Below, in pieces: positions 33,564 through 42,732 of a stretch of 64,000 nt of DNA. Numbering within the stretch: the first letter of the stretch is position 1; each line of letters starts with the position of its first letter. A program made the translations under genes and the position numbers. The notes under the pieces are model-generated. The model was not told the DNA's origin. It saw nothing but the letters and a program-made list of their open reading frames with translations, and did no database searches. Origin of the DNA: Halomonas sp. Y3 (GTDB lineage: Bacteria; Pseudomonadota; Gammaproteobacteria; Pseudomonadales; Halomonadaceae); the NCBI RefSeq assembly GCF_024137965.1, contig NZ_CP099975.1:2356001-2420000 (forward strand). The letters run 5' to 3'.

Positions 33564-33968
33564 ATGCCCGAATTTCGCAACGATCCCACCCTGCCGGTTC
33601 CGCTCTTTCCGGGCAGCCATATGGTGCTGGACGACCGCTACGTGTTTCTGTCGGGGCTGACCGCCGTGGATATCCAGGGCGGCGAGACGGTGCTGGGAGA
33701 TATCGAGGGCGAGACTCATCTGGTGCTGCGGCGGATCCGTCGCATGCTGGCATCGGTCGGCTGCGGCATGGAGCAGGTGGTGCGGGTGGACGTGCATATC
33801 ACCAACCTGGAGGATATCCGCCGCATGGACGCCGTCTACGCCGAGTTTTTCGAGACGCCACGCTATCCGGCCCGCACCTGCACCCAGTCGCCGCGGCTCT
33901 TCGGCGGCGCCCGGGTGGAGATCACGGTGATGGCCCGGCGCCCGGCCGATGACGAGAGAGGTGATTAG
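33564..33968 (+). CDS. RidA-family protein (enamine/imine deaminase type)
   Basis: The 134-residue RidA/YjgF-family protein has the catalytic arginine in PARTCTQSPRLFGGARVEIT, conserved in deaminating members. VFLSGLTAVDIQGGETVLGD and VVRVDVHITNLEDIRRMDAV fit the fold. RidA trimers hydrolyse reactive enamines and imines formed by PLP enzymes, protecting other PLP enzymes; some family members act in catabolic pathways instead. The ATG at 33564 follows GGAGG. Its stop (TAG 33966-33968) shares bases with the stop of the convergent serine hydrolase gene (TTAG). Confidence 0.9.
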   Translation: MPEFRNDPTLPVPLFPGSHMVLDDRYVFLSGLTAVDIQGGETVLGDIEGETHLVLRRIRRMLASVGCGMEQVVRVDVHITNLEDIRRMDAVYAEFFETPRYPARTCTQSPRLFGGARVEITVMARRPADDERGD

Positions 33969-35023
33969 GGCCCCAGCCACCCCGACTCACGAATCGCCCG
34001 CCCCACTTCGCGCAGCGTCGCCTCCGAGCGCTCGATATCCCGCTCTCCCCGGGTGCAGGCGACCACCACCCAGCGCCGCTCGGTGGCCCCCGCCCCGCGA
34101 AAGGCGATGCCGGCGTCGCAGCTGCGCAGGTGCTGAGTGCCGGTCTTGTGGGCGAAGCGGATATCGGGACCCAGGCCCGCCTTGAGCCGCGCCTCGCCGC
34201 TGGTGGTGCGCGCCATGATGGCCAGCAGCTCGGCGGTGGCCGCGGGGCCCAGCGCCCGCCCCTCGCCGATGGCGGCGAGCAGCGCGCCGAAGGCGTCCAG
34301 GCGCCCGGCGTTGAGCCCGCTCGCGTAGTAGGCCGCGAAGGCGGCATCCAGGCTGGGCAGCGCCAGGGCCGCAGGCGTCACGCCGAGTCGCTCGGCCAGG
34401 GCATCGAGGCGCTGCTCGTCATCCTCGACCTGGCGCAGCAGGATGAAGTCCATCCCGGTGAGTTCTCGCGCCCCCGGATGCAGTTGCCCATAGGCCTCGC
34501 GGCGCACCGCCAGCAGCGTGGTGATGGGACCGAGCCCGCCCCCGGAGAGCGCCTGGGCGCGGGCGTTCACGGCGCCAAGCCCCAGCCGGCCGATCAGCAG
34601 GTCGGTGGCGGTGTTGTCGCTCTCGGTGAGCATCGGCTCGAGCAGCTCGCCCAGGGTCAGGGTCGTGCCCGGCTCCGCCCAGTTGGTGGGCCCGGCGCCG
34701 TCCACATAGTCGCGCTCCTCGAGCACCAGGGGCTCGTCGAGGGAGAGCTCGCCCGTCTCCCGGCGCGCCAGCAGCGCCACGGCCACCGGCACCTTGATCA
34801 GCGAGGCCAGGTACCAGGTTTCATCGTCGCGCCAGCCGAACGGCTGTCCCCCCTGCGTCAGGCCGCCCGCCCCCAGCTCCTGAACGTAAAGGCCGATCTC
34901 GTCATCGCCCTCGGCCTCCAGGGCGGCCAGCCGGGCCTCGAGCTCGGACTCCCAAGCGCCGCCGGCCAGGGCCGGGGCGGCCATGACCAGGCTCGAGAGC
35001 ACAATCGCGGCGAGCCACCTCAT
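33965..35023 (-). CDS. Exported serine hydrolase, class A beta-lactamase-like
   Basis: The 352-residue protein has a signal peptide (MRWLAAIVLSSLVMAAPALA, cleavage after ALA). The three motifs of the fold are present: SxxK at S74-K77 (ASLIKVPVA), SDN at 135-137, and HKTGT near residue 295. A glutamate matching class A Glu166 is not obvious, so it may be a DD-peptidase-like or carboxylesterase-like hydrolase rather than an effective beta-lactamase. It is the last gene of a three-gene unit (lipoprotein, acyltransferase, hydrolase) and overlaps the acyltransferase stop by four bases, suggesting an envelope role. Confidence 0.85.
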   Translation of the reverse strand: MRWLAAIVLSSLVMAAPALAGGAWESELEARLAALEAEGDDEIGLYVQELGAGGLTQGGQPFGWRDDETWYLASLIKVPVAVALLARRETGELSLDEPLVLEERDYVDGAGPTNWAEPGTTLTLGELLEPMLTESDNTATDLLIGRLGLGAVNARAQALSGGGLGPITTLLAVRREAYGQLHPGARELTGMDFILLRQVEDDEQRLDALAERLGVTPAALALPSLDAAFAAYYASGLNAGRLDAFGALLAAIGEGRALGPAATAELLAIMARTTSGEARLKAGLGPDIRFAHKTGTQHLRSCDAGIAFRGAGATERRWVVVACTRGERDIERSEATLREVGRAIRESGWLGP

Positions 35024-36153
35024 CCCCGCTTCTCCCGGAACCAGCCGGTCAGGGCGATCCAGCCAGCGGTGGCCAGCACCAGGGCCACCCCGATGCCCAG
35101 CACCTGGGGGTAGTCGTAGACCCGCCAGGCGTCGAGCAGGAACCGAAAGACGCCGAAGATCACCACGATATGGAAGATGAAGGCCTTGAGGGCGTCGCTA
35201 CCGATCAGGGTGAGCGGGCGCAGCCAGCGCGCCGCCGCCGCGCCGCCCTGCAGGCAGAGCGCCAGGATCACCAGGGCCCCGCCCAGGCTGAAGAGCATGA
35301 AGGCGAGCTCCGGCGGGTGCTTGCCCGCATTGCGCGCCACCGCCATCAGGGCGTCGTGGACCGAGGCCTCCGGGGCGGCGACGGCCAGGGAGAAGAAGGC
35401 GAGCAGCATCAGCGCCCCGCCACCGGCGATGGCGAGCAGCAGCCGGGCGCGCCAGGCGCTCCAGTAGCCGCGCAGCAGCGCCTCACCGACCAGCAGGCCC
35501 AGCAGCACCAGCGGCAACCGCGAGAGCTGGCCCCAGGTGTAGTGGTCGGCATCCTCCACCAGCAGCGCCTTGAGCGGCTCGATGCCCCAGAAGGTGGCGT
35601 GGCGCTCCAGCCAGCCGGCGGCCAGGGCGATGGCCACCGGCAGCAGCAGCCGCGACCAGAGCGGCAGCCGGCACCAGAGCGGCAGCACCCAGGGCAGCCA
35701 GAGCAGGGCGATGGCGTAGAAGCCGAGGATCTCGACCCAGATCGGGAAGCGCTGATAGAGCAGGGCGTCGAGGATGTCCTCCCGGGGGAAGATGGCCATC
35801 ATCTCCACCACGGTGAGCAACTTGTACCAGAAGAGCACCTCCAGGCCGCGCAGCATCAGGCGCAGGCGGCGCCTGGGCCAGTCCGCCTCCCCTACCCGGG
35901 GCAGGAAGGCCACGGCGAGCGCGATGCCGAACACCACGATGAACAGCGAGGAGGAGAACTTGGTGACGAGATGCACCGGCACCAGGCCCCAGTCGGGCAG
36001 CTGGCGGATGCCATAGAGCCCGCTGACCGTGTGGCTGAGGATCATCAGCGCGATGGCGACGCCCCGGGCCAGGTCAATGGCCTCGATACGCCCCTCCGCC
36101 CGGGGCAGCTGGGCGCGTTCGGCGAGCCGGTCGCGGATTGCCTTCCCTTGCAT
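35020..36153 (-). CDS. DUF1624/heparan-alpha-glucosaminide acetyltransferase-like membrane acyltransferase
   Basis: The 377-residue inner-membrane protein has about ten hydrophobic helices. The N-terminal motif RIEAIDLARGVAIALMILSH, with the conserved Asp-Arg pair and histidine, is the signature of the YeiB/HGSNAT/OpgC-type acyltransferase superfamily. LSRLPLVLLGLLVGEALLRG and SDALKAFIFHIVVIFGVFRF follow. Such proteins transfer acetyl groups across the membrane onto sugars or other acceptors. It lies between a lipoprotein (31 bp upstream) and a serine hydrolase (4-base overlap), so all three may modify a cell-envelope component. The acceptor is not identifiable. Confidence 0.82.
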   Translation of the reverse strand: MQGKAIRDRLAERAQLPRAEGRIEAIDLARGVAIALMILSHTVSGLYGIRQLPDWGLVPVHLVTKFSSSLFIVVFGIALAVAFLPRVGEADWPRRRLRLMLRGLEVLFWYKLLTVVEMMAIFPREDILDALLYQRFPIWVEILGFYAIALLWLPWVLPLWCRLPLWSRLLLPVAIALAAGWLERHATFWGIEPLKALLVEDADHYTWGQLSRLPLVLLGLLVGEALLRGYWSAWRARLLLAIAGGGALMLLAFFSLAVAAPEASVHDALMAVARNAGKHPPELAFMLFSLGGALVILALCLQGGAAAARWLRPLTLIGSDALKAFIFHIVVIFGVFRFLLDAWRVYDYPQVLGIGVALVLATAGWIALTGWFREKRG

Positions 36154-36184
36154 CTATCGATCTCCTGAAGGCCGTCTCCCGGCG

Positions 36185-36523
36185 CTAGTCGTCCAGCACT
36201 TCGATGCTCTCGATGGTGAGGCGTCGCCCCTCCTCCCGGGAAAAGGCGAACTCACCCTCCACCCGCACCCGCTCCCCAAGCAGGGAGGCAACCTTGTCAT
36301 GGGGGAAGAGCTCTACCCGGTTGAGGCCCTCATCCTCGACCCAGTAGTGCAGCGGCTCCTCGAAGTGGCGCACCACCCCTTCGGTGATTACCCGACTGCC
36401 GTCGAGGGCCTCACCGTCGGTGGCCAGCACCGCCAGGGGCGCCTCCCGGGGGCCCGGGTCGCCACCGCAGCCGCCGAGCCACAGCAGAAGGATCAGGAGA
36501 GGCATCAGCAGGCGAGACATCAT
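36185..36523 (-). CDS. Small lipoprotein, function unknown
   Basis: Starting at the tandem ATGATG (36518-36523), the 112-residue protein has a lipoprotein signal (MMSRLLMPLLILLLWLGGC) with lipobox LGGC, so the mature protein starts at the cysteine followed by GGDPGPREAP. The +2 glycine would favour outer-membrane sorting. The mature ~90 residues form an alternating strand pattern (GSRVITEGVVRHFEEPLHYW, RVELFPHDKVASLLGERVRV) reminiscent of small OB-fold exported proteins. The frame extends upstream to 36589, but the signal begins at the chosen start. It leads the unit with the acyltransferase and serine hydrolase. Confidence 0.75.
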   Translation of the reverse strand: MMSRLLMPLLILLLWLGGCGGDPGPREAPLAVLATDGEALDGSRVITEGVVRHFEEPLHYWVEDEGLNRVELFPHDKVASLLGERVRVEGEFAFSREEGRRLTIESIEVLDD

Positions 36524-36780
36524 CGGGAACCTCGTGGGCAGGGGGATTGAGTAGTGACCGTGCAGAGCCGGCTCGAAGGCCAGGCCCATGCTACACCGTC
36601 AGGGCCTTATCGACCCCGTCTCGATACATGCCGGTGCTCCGATACTTTTGAGTCTAGGGCCCCAGCCAACCGGCTGCATAGCGGCAAGCGGACTATCCTC
36701 AAGGGAGGGACAACACGTTCAACCTGAAGGGAGGCAACCACCGCCAGTTCACGGCCCAACCGGCCGAAGGAGAGAGTGCC

Positions 36781-37251
36781 ATGACCATCCCGATGACCCT
36801 GCAGGAGTACCTGAGGTCCTGCGATATCGACTTCGAGGAGCTACCCCACCCCCGCGAAACGACCGCCAGCCGTATCGCCGAGAAGTCTCATATCTCCGGC
36901 GACCGCATGGCCAAGGCGGTGATGCTCCAGAGCGACTCCGGCTATCGCCTCGCCGTGGTGCCCAGCAGCTGCGATGCCGATCTCGAGCAGCTCTCCCAGC
37001 TGCTCCACGAGAAGGTGGCGCTGGCCTCCGAGCAGCAGATCCAGGAGCACTTTCGCGACTGCGACCCCGGCGCCACCTCCCCGGTCGGCCAGGCCTGGGG
37101 CCTGCAGGTCTACGTGGACGACATGCTCCGCCACCAGCCCGACGTCTACTTCGATGCCGGCGACCACGAGACCCTGATCCATATGAGCGGGCGGGAGTTC
37201 GACCGCCTGATGCACGATAGCCCCCACGGGCGCTTCAGCCGCCACTACTGA
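36781..37251 (+). CDS. YbaK/ProX-type aminoacyl-tRNA deacylase
   Basis: The 156-residue stand-alone editing domain has RIAEKSHISGDRMAKAVMLQ (the lysine region used in catalysis), YRLAVVPSSCDADLEQLSQL, and PGATSPVGQAWGLQVYVDDM with the conserved GxxxPxG loop. Members hydrolyse mischarged tRNAs such as Cys-tRNA(Pro) or Ala-tRNA(Pro) in the cytoplasm. The specificity class cannot be settled by eye. GAAGGAGAG precedes the ATG. The 257 bp upstream contain two purine-rich AAGGGAGG repeats (near 36700 and 36732) but no clear gene. A strong terminator follows. Confidence 0.88.
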   Translation: MTIPMTLQEYLRSCDIDFEELPHPRETTASRIAEKSHISGDRMAKAVMLQSDSGYRLAVVPSSCDADLEQLSQLLHEKVALASEQQIQEHFRDCDPGATSPVGQAWGLQVYVDDMLRHQPDVYFDAGDHETLIHMSGREFDRLMHDSPHGRFSRHY

Positions 37252-37277
37252 CCCGGGCACATGAGGTGGTGCCCGCC

Positions 37278-37308
37278 GGGCCGCGATCCGCGTTGATCGC
37301 GGCCCTTT
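37278..37308 (+). terminator. Intrinsic terminator after the YbaK-like gene
   Basis: A perfect 11-bp stem (GGGCCGCGATC 37278-37288, GATCGCGGCCC 37295-37305) with loop CGCGTT is followed directly by TTTCCT. It lies 26 bases past the stop codon. Confidence 0.85.
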
Positions 37309-37375
37309 CCTGCCGGGGCGCCGACTGCGCTATGGTAGCGGCCTGAGTCCCGCCGACCTGCCCCCAGGAGCTCCC

Positions 37376-38542
37376 ATGCCGCGCCTTGCTTTCCGCTCGT
37401 CTCCCCCATGCCTTGCCGCTCCCCTCCTTGCCCTGCTCCTCACCGGACTGCCCGCCGCCGCCCTGGCCGATGAGTGCCCTGCCCCCGGCCAGTGGCAGCA
37501 CCATGGCCAGGCAGCAGACGCCGCCGCGCTGCTGGCCGATCTGGCCGAGCGCCGCGTGGTGCTGCTCGGCGAACAGCATGAGCGCCTGGCCCACCACCGC
37601 TGGCAGCTGCACACCCTGGCCGGCCTGCACGCCCATGAGCCGCGAATGGCCATCGGCCTGGAGATGCTGCCCCGGGAGGCGCAGCCGGTGCTGGACGCCT
37701 GGGTGGCCGGCGAGCTCGACGAGGCCGGCTTCCTGGCCGAGAGCGACTGGCTGGGCAGCTGGGGCTATGACCCAGACGCCTACCTGCCGATCCTGCACTT
37801 TGCGCGCATGCAGCGCATCCCGCTGCTGGCCCTCAACGTCACCCCGGCCCTGCGCCAGCGCATCGCGGAAGAGGGGTGGGAGGCGATCCCCCCGGAGGAG
37901 CGCCACGCCATCACCCCGCCCACCTCCGCCTCCGAGGGGTACCGGGAGGCGCTGGCCGAGGTCTATGCCAACCACCCCAGCGCCGAGGACCCCGAGGCGG
38001 GGCTCGAGCGCTTCGTGGCCGCCCAGCTGGTCTGGGACCGCGCCATGGCCCAGGGGCTGGCCGATGCCAGCGCCGACACGCCCCTGGTGGTGGGCCTGAT
38101 GGGGCGCGGCCATGTGACCTACGGCCACGGCGTCCCCCATCAGCTGGCCGATCTGGGCATCGAACAGACGGCGACGCTGCTGCCCTGGAGCGCGGAGGAG
38201 AGCTGCACGCCCCCAGCGGGCATCGCCGACGCCCTCTTTATCCTGGGCGACGAGACGCCTTTCGAGCCCGCCGAGCCCCAGCGCCTCGGCGTGCTGATCG
38301 GCACCGCCGAGGGGGGCGTGCGGGTGATGAGCGTCATGGAGGAGAGCCTGGCGGAATCCCTGGGCCTCAGGCGCGACGACCTGATCACCGAGGCCGCCGG
38401 CCGCCCCCTGCGCCGCCCCGGCGAGCTCACCGACCTGGTGCGCCGCCAGACCCCGGGCACGGTGCTGCCACTCACCGTCAGCCGGGATGGCGAGCGCGAG
38501 GAGCTGCTGGCCCGCTTCCCGCTGCGTAACGGGACGCCCTGA
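37376..38542 (+). CDS. ChaN-family (DUF399) exported protein with C-terminal PDZ domain
   Basis: The 388-residue protein has a signal peptide (cleavage after ALA near residue 31). The ChaN-like domain spans about 45-275, with VVLLGEQHERLAHHRWQLHT, AIGLEMLPREAQPVLDAW and LVVGLMGRGHVTYGHGVPHQ. These histidine-rich motifs are linked to heme or iron binding in Campylobacter ChaN. The last ~90 residues form a PDZ domain (GGVRVMSVMEESLAESLGLR, RDDLITEAAGRPLRRPGELT). No lipobox is seen, so it is probably periplasmic rather than lipid-anchored. It is coupled to the M1-like peptidase gene, which starts 4 bases after its stop. Confidence 0.88.
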   Translation: MPRLAFRSSPPCLAAPLLALLLTGLPAAALADECPAPGQWQHHGQAADAAALLADLAERRVVLLGEQHERLAHHRWQLHTLAGLHAHEPRMAIGLEMLPREAQPVLDAWVAGELDEAGFLAESDWLGSWGYDPDAYLPILHFARMQRIPLLALNVTPALRQRIAEEGWEAIPPEERHAITPPTSASEGYREALAEVYANHPSAEDPEAGLERFVAAQLVWDRAMAQGLADASADTPLVVGLMGRGHVTYGHGVPHQLADLGIEQTATLLPWSAEESCTPPAGIADALFILGDETPFEPAEPQRLGVLIGTAEGGVRVMSVMEESLAESLGLRRDDLITEAAGRPLRRPGELTDLVRRQTPGTVLPLTVSRDGEREELLARFPLRNGTP

Positions 38543-38545
38543 GCC

Positions 38546-40561
38546 ATGCCGTACCGCCTGAAGCCCCTGAGCACCGGCCGAGCCATGGCGCGGCTGGCGC
38601 CTGCCCTGCTGGCCGCCTCCGCCTGGGCGGGGCCGGCCGCGGCGTCCAGCGCCCCGGAAGGCGCCGACGCGCCTCTCCAGGAACCTGCCCAGCGACACCT
38701 GAGCCTGCGCCTGGATCCCGCGGGGCGCACCCTCGCCGGCGAGCTGGTCCAGGCGCTGCCCCGGGGCGGCCAGTTCCGGCTGCTGCCCGGCCTTGAGGTC
38801 GAGACGGCGCGCTGCGACGACGCGCCGCTGGCGGTGGCCCACGAGGGCGAGGGGCTGTGGCGGGTCGCCCCCTGCCCGGGCCAAATCTCACTGAGCTGGT
38901 CGGGCCGCCTCGGCGAAGGCAGCGGCGAACGGGGCCTCAGGCTCTCGGAGGCGGGCAGTCTGCTGCCCACCCGGGCCGGCTGGTATCCCCATCTGGCCGA
39001 ACGCGCCGGCCCGCTGGTGGTCGAGGTCGAGACGCCCTCCACCCAGCGCGCGGTGGCCAGCGGCTCCCTGGTGGAGGAGCGCACCACGGCCGAGGGTCGG
39101 CTCGCCCGCTTCCAGCACCCCCACACCCTGGCGCTGGAGGTGGCAACCGGCCCCTGGCAGCGGCGCGAACGCGAGGTCAACGGCGTGACCCTGCGGGTGC
39201 TCTTTCCCGAGGCCCTGGACGCCGCCTTCGGCGCCACCTACCTGGACAGGGCCGCCGCGCACCTTCAGGCCTTCGAGCAGCGCCTGGGGGACTTTCCATT
39301 CACGAGCTTCAGCATCGCCGCCTCGCCGGCGCCGGTAGGCGTGGCCTTTCCCGGCTTCACCCTGCTCGGCGAGCGAGTGATCCCGCTGCCCTTCATTCCC
39401 GAGACCTCACTACCCCACGAGATCATGCACGCCTGGTGGGGCGCCGGCGTGCTGGTGGAGTACGCCGACGGCAACTGGGCCGAGGCGCTGACCACCTACC
39501 TGGCGGATCACGCCGTTGCCGAGGCGGCCGGCGAGGACGCCGAGCTGCGCCGGGGCTGGCTGCGCGACCTGGCCGCCCTGCCCTCCGGGCAGACCGGCAG
39601 GCTGCGCGACTTTCGCGGCGGACCGGACCCCGCCGGGCGCCTGATCGGCTACCAGCACGGCGCCCTGCTCTTCCATATGCTGCGAAAGCGCCTGGGGGAC
39701 GACGCCTTCGACGCGGCCCTGGGCGAGCTGGCCGACGCCTGGATGCATCGCCGCGCCGACTGGCAGGCCCTGGAGGCCGCCTTCAGTGCCGCCGCCGAAA
39801 AGGACCTGGCGCCCTTCTTCAGCGCCTGGCGCGACCGCTCCGGCCGCCCCGACCTGGCCCTGGAGGGGGTGCGCCTCGAGGACGAAAGCGGCACCTTCTG
39901 GCTGCGCGGCGAGCTGGTGCAGCGCGGCGACAATGCCCCCTGGCCGCTGACCGTGCCGCTGGTGGTGGAGACGGCGTCGGGGCCGGTGACCCTGAATCAG
40001 GACATGGAGAGCGAGCGCCAGCCCTTCGGAATCCCCCTGGGCGAGCGCCCCCTGGCGCTGGAGGTGGACCCCGACGCCGACCTGGCCCGCCACCCGGGCG
40101 CCCTGCCCAGCCTGCTGCGCCGCCTGCTGCTGGACGCCGACACCAGGCTCGTCGCCCTGACACCGGCGCTGGAACCCCTGGCCGAGCGCGCCCTGGCCCG
40201 TCGGCTCGAGACGTGGCCCGCCGAGGCCGGGCTGGATGACGCCCCACCGCTGCTGGTGGTGGGCACCACCGAGCAGGTTGCCGAATGGCGCCGGTCGCAG
40301 GGCCTCAGCGCCCCGCCGCGGGACGCCCTGAAACAGGAAACGCTGGAAACGGCGGGTCGCGCGCGCTTCTGGATGCACCCGGACCACCCCATCGGCCTGC
40401 TCAGCGGCGACGATGCCGAAAGCCTCGCCCTGCTGGCCGCCCGACTGCGCCACCACGGCCAGCGCAGCCACCTGGTACTGGATGAAGACGGCGAGACCCG
40501 CCGCGCCGGCACCTGGCCGGCAGGCGAGAATCCGCTAAGGGTGGCGTTCCCCCCGGAGTGA
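38546..40561 (+). CDS. M1-like gluzincin metallopeptidase, exported
   Basis: The 671-residue protein has a signal-like N-terminus (ALLAASAWAGPAAASS). The zinc site is HEIMH (H291, E292, H295), followed 17 residues later by E313 in NWAEALTTYLAD, the third ligand of gluzincin (M1-type) peptidases. FPFTSFSIAASPAPVGVAFP is the preceding substrate-strand region. The GAMEN motif of classical aminopeptidases is not visible, so it may not be an aminopeptidase. The C-terminal 250 residues form beta-rich and ADP-binding-like segments of unclear role. It is paired with the ChaN-PDZ gene; the pair may handle periplasmic heme proteins or peptides, which is inference. Confidence 0.82.
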   Translation: MPYRLKPLSTGRAMARLAPALLAASAWAGPAAASSAPEGADAPLQEPAQRHLSLRLDPAGRTLAGELVQALPRGGQFRLLPGLEVETARCDDAPLAVAHEGEGLWRVAPCPGQISLSWSGRLGEGSGERGLRLSEAGSLLPTRAGWYPHLAERAGPLVVEVETPSTQRAVASGSLVEERTTAEGRLARFQHPHTLALEVATGPWQRREREVNGVTLRVLFPEALDAAFGATYLDRAAAHLQAFEQRLGDFPFTSFSIAASPAPVGVAFPGFTLLGERVIPLPFIPETSLPHEIMHAWWGAGVLVEYADGNWAEALTTYLADHAVAEAAGEDAELRRGWLRDLAALPSGQTGRLRDFRGGPDPAGRLIGYQHGALLFHMLRKRLGDDAFDAALGELADAWMHRRADWQALEAAFSAAAEKDLAPFFSAWRDRSGRPDLALEGVRLEDESGTFWLRGELVQRGDNAPWPLTVPLVVETASGPVTLNQDMESERQPFGIPLGERPLALEVDPDADLARHPGALPSLLRRLLLDADTRLVALTPALEPLAERALARRLETWPAEAGLDDAPPLLVVGTTEQVAEWRRSQGLSAPPRDALKQETLETAGRARFWMHPDHPIGLLSGDDAESLALLAARLRHHGQRSHLVLDEDGETRRAGTWPAGENPLRVAFPPE

Positions 40562-40660
40562 CCAGAGAGGGCCAGGGGATGGCCAGCGCGCGCCCGGCCA
40601 GGCATCATGGGCGCCGCTTTTCCTGATCCCAGCCCGACTCAAAAGAGGTCCATTTCACCG

Positions 40661-41059
40661 ATGCGAATCATCATCCGCACCTTCTTTCGCGGCCTGCGCC
40701 TGGTGCTGGCGCCGGTCGTGCTGATCGCCGAGAAACTCTCCACGCCCCAGTCCGTGGAGCGCACCCCGGAAGAGCAGGCCGAGGTCGACCGCGCCTGCGA
40801 GAATCTCGCCCTCTACCAGTTCCGCACCTGCCCCTTCTGCGTCAAGGTGCGCAAGGAGATCGCCCGCCTGGGCCTGAAGAAGATCGAGGTGCGCGACGCC
40901 CAGCTCGACCCCGAGCACCGCAAGGCCCTGGCCGAGGGCGGCGGGCGCATCAAGGTGCCCTGCCTAAAGATCACCCACGAGGACGGCAGCGACGAGTGGC
41001 TCTACGAGTCCGACGCCATCAACGCCTGGCTGCACAAGCGCTTCGGCAAGGCCGCGTGA
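40661..41059 (+). CDS. Glutaredoxin-domain protein with N-terminal membrane-type segment
   Basis: In the 132-residue protein, residues 1-30 are basic and hydrophobic (MRIIIRTFFRGLRLVLAPVV) and could anchor the protein to the inner membrane. Residues 50-130 are a glutaredoxin/GST-N-like thioredoxin fold with the redox motif TCPFC (CPFC) and the cis-proline in IKVPCLKITHEDGS. C-terminal YESDAINAWLHKRFG is typical. It should reduce glutathione mixed disulfides near the membrane. The frame opens at 40607, but the ATG at 40661 begins the conserved region. It converges with the PH-domain genes. Confidence 0.88.
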   Translation: MRIIIRTFFRGLRLVLAPVVLIAEKLSTPQSVERTPEEQAEVDRACENLALYQFRTCPFCVKVRKEIARLGLKKIEVRDAQLDPEHRKALAEGGGRIKVPCLKITHEDGSDEWLYESDAINAWLHKRFGKAA

Positions 41060-41115
41060 CACTCTCCGTTTGACACCCCCCGCCTGCCGCGGGACCGATT
41101 CGGCGCCGCCGCGGG

Positions 41116-42732
41116 TCACCGCAACGAGGGCGCCGGCGCCGAGCCTTCGGCCTCCACGCCCGCCAGCAGCCGATTGGCCAGGGCATCGGCCCGCTCGGCG
41201 CGCAGATAGGGCAGCGTGACCGGCCCGTTGGCCAGATGGAGATGCAGCGTCGCCACGCCGCGGCGGCGCTGCAGCCAGCTCTGCTGCACCTCTACCGCCA
41301 CCAGGCTGCCCGTGGGAAACAGCCGGGTGCGCTGCCCCAGAAGCCCCTGGCGCACGATCAGGTACTCCCCCTCCCGGGCCCAGCCCAGGGCGCACCAGCG
41401 CAGCTGGGCCAGCAGCGCCGCCAGGGCGGTCAGACCCCCAAGACCCACCAGGAAGACCGCCGAAAGCACTCCGGGCCCTGCCCCCGGGGCCAGCGAGCGC
41501 AGCGCCAGGCCGCCGGATGCGGCGTCGCCGGCGGATTCGCCGTTCAGCACGGCGCCAACCAGCAGCCAGGCGCCGACCAGCGCGGCGGCCAGGAGCGCCA
41601 GCAGCATCCGCAGAAAAAGCACCCGCCGATAGAGCGGCTCGACCCGCGCCAGGGGCGTGGCCATCGCAAGCCCGGGCCAGAACACGCCGGCTAGCCGGCG
41701 CCCGTCGGCCAGGCCGAGCCCCGGCACCACAAAGCGCCGCGCCTCGGCCTCCGCGCCCCCCGCCGCGCCAAACTGGTGACAGACCAGATAGCCGCGCCGC
41801 AGCAGGCGGCCGAGGCCGGTCTGCACCCACTCCACCACCTGCAGCCGCGACAGCATCAGCACCTGCTCCCGACGGTTGAAGAGCCCGCTCACCTGGCGCT
41901 GGCGCTCGCCGTCGTCGTCGTGGAGCCGGTAGCCGTGAAAGCGCCACCAGGCCGCCAGCACCGAGAGCAGCGCCAGCCCCAGCAGCAGCGCCGCCATGCC
42001 CAGCGCCACCGCCGCCGGGGCGGAGGTCGGCAGCCAGGCCGGCGGTGTCGTCTGCGGCAGCGTCTCGTGCAGCCAGCGCTCCAGGGGACGCACCAGCGGC
42101 GAGAGCATGGCGGCGATCACGTAGACCGAGCGGCTGGCCAGGCCATGCAGCACCAGGGCGCCGGGGGTGATGCGATAGCGCAGGCGCGGAGCCGGCCGGG
42201 CCGGCTCCGCGGCGGCCTCGTCGGGCTCCGACGCTGCCTTGGCTACACCCCCGGCGGGGCGCAGACGGCGGTCCAGGGCCTCGGCCACGTCGCGCCGAAT
42301 ACCCGGCAGGGCGATCCGCGAGGCCTCGCCGGCCCGGGTCTCCACCTGCCACTTCACCAGGCCGAAGGGGCGCATGTAGAACGGCTGATGGATCTCCACC
42401 TGCTGAACGTGCTCCGCCGCCACCTTGAACTCGCGGCGCTCGAGCAGTCCCCGGCAGATGATCAGCAGATCGCCGTCGAGGCGAAAGCGGAAGCGCCGGT
42501 AGTAGGCCAGGCTGAGCAGCAGCGCCGCGCCCAGCAGCAGCGCGCCCCCCAGGGCCATTTCGCGCAGGCCGATGCGCTCGACCATGGCCAGGCCCGCGCC
42601 GGCACCGGCTACCAGCGGCAGATGCTGGCGCAGCAGGGAGGCGCCGCCGCTGATCAGCAGGAGCCCCATGGCCCAGGGCGAGAGGCGCTGCCAGCCCTCA
42701 AGCGCCGGGGCGTCAGGGTCAGGCTGGGTCAT
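41116..42732 (-). CDS. Bacterial PH-domain (bPH2) membrane protein, YdbT-like
   Basis: The 538-residue inner-membrane protein has three bPH2 (DUF304) domains separated by paired hydrophobic helices. Repeats are recognisable at RLDGDLLIICRGLLERREFKVAAEHVQQVE, RLHDDDGERQRQVSGLFNRR with LSRLQVVEWVQTGLGRLLRR, and EGEYLIVRQGLLGQRTRLFPTGSLVAVEVQQSWLQRRRGVATLHL in part. This fits YdbT. Its start overlaps the YdbS-like gene by 14 bases, and the two are normally found together. Genetic links in Bacillus suggest a role in tolerance to membrane-active peptides; the function here is unproven. Confidence 0.85.
   Translation of the reverse strand: MTQPDPDAPALEGWQRLSPWAMGLLLISGGASLLRQHLPLVAGAGAGLAMVERIGLREMALGGALLLGAALLLSLAYYRRFRFRLDGDLLIICRGLLERREFKVAAEHVQQVEIHQPFYMRPFGLVKWQVETRAGEASRIALPGIRRDVAEALDRRLRPAGGVAKAASEPDEAAAEPARPAPRLRYRITPGALVLHGLASRSVYVIAAMLSPLVRPLERWLHETLPQTTPPAWLPTSAPAAVALGMAALLLGLALLSVLAAWWRFHGYRLHDDDGERQRQVSGLFNRREQVLMLSRLQVVEWVQTGLGRLLRRGYLVCHQFGAAGGAEAEARRFVVPGLGLADGRRLAGVFWPGLAMATPLARVEPLYRRVLFLRMLLALLAAALVGAWLLVGAVLNGESAGDAASGGLALRSLAPGAGPGVLSAVFLVGLGGLTALAALLAQLRWCALGWAREGEYLIVRQGLLGQRTRLFPTGSLVAVEVQQSWLQRRRGVATLHLHLANGPVTLPYLRAERADALANRLLAGVEAEGSAPAPSLR

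Noticed and set aside
33965..35023. Annotation as a true class A beta-lactamase (resistance gene)
   Set aside because: SxxK, SDN and KTG are present, but no convincing Glu166/omega-loop motif is seen, and the gene sits in an envelope-type operon.
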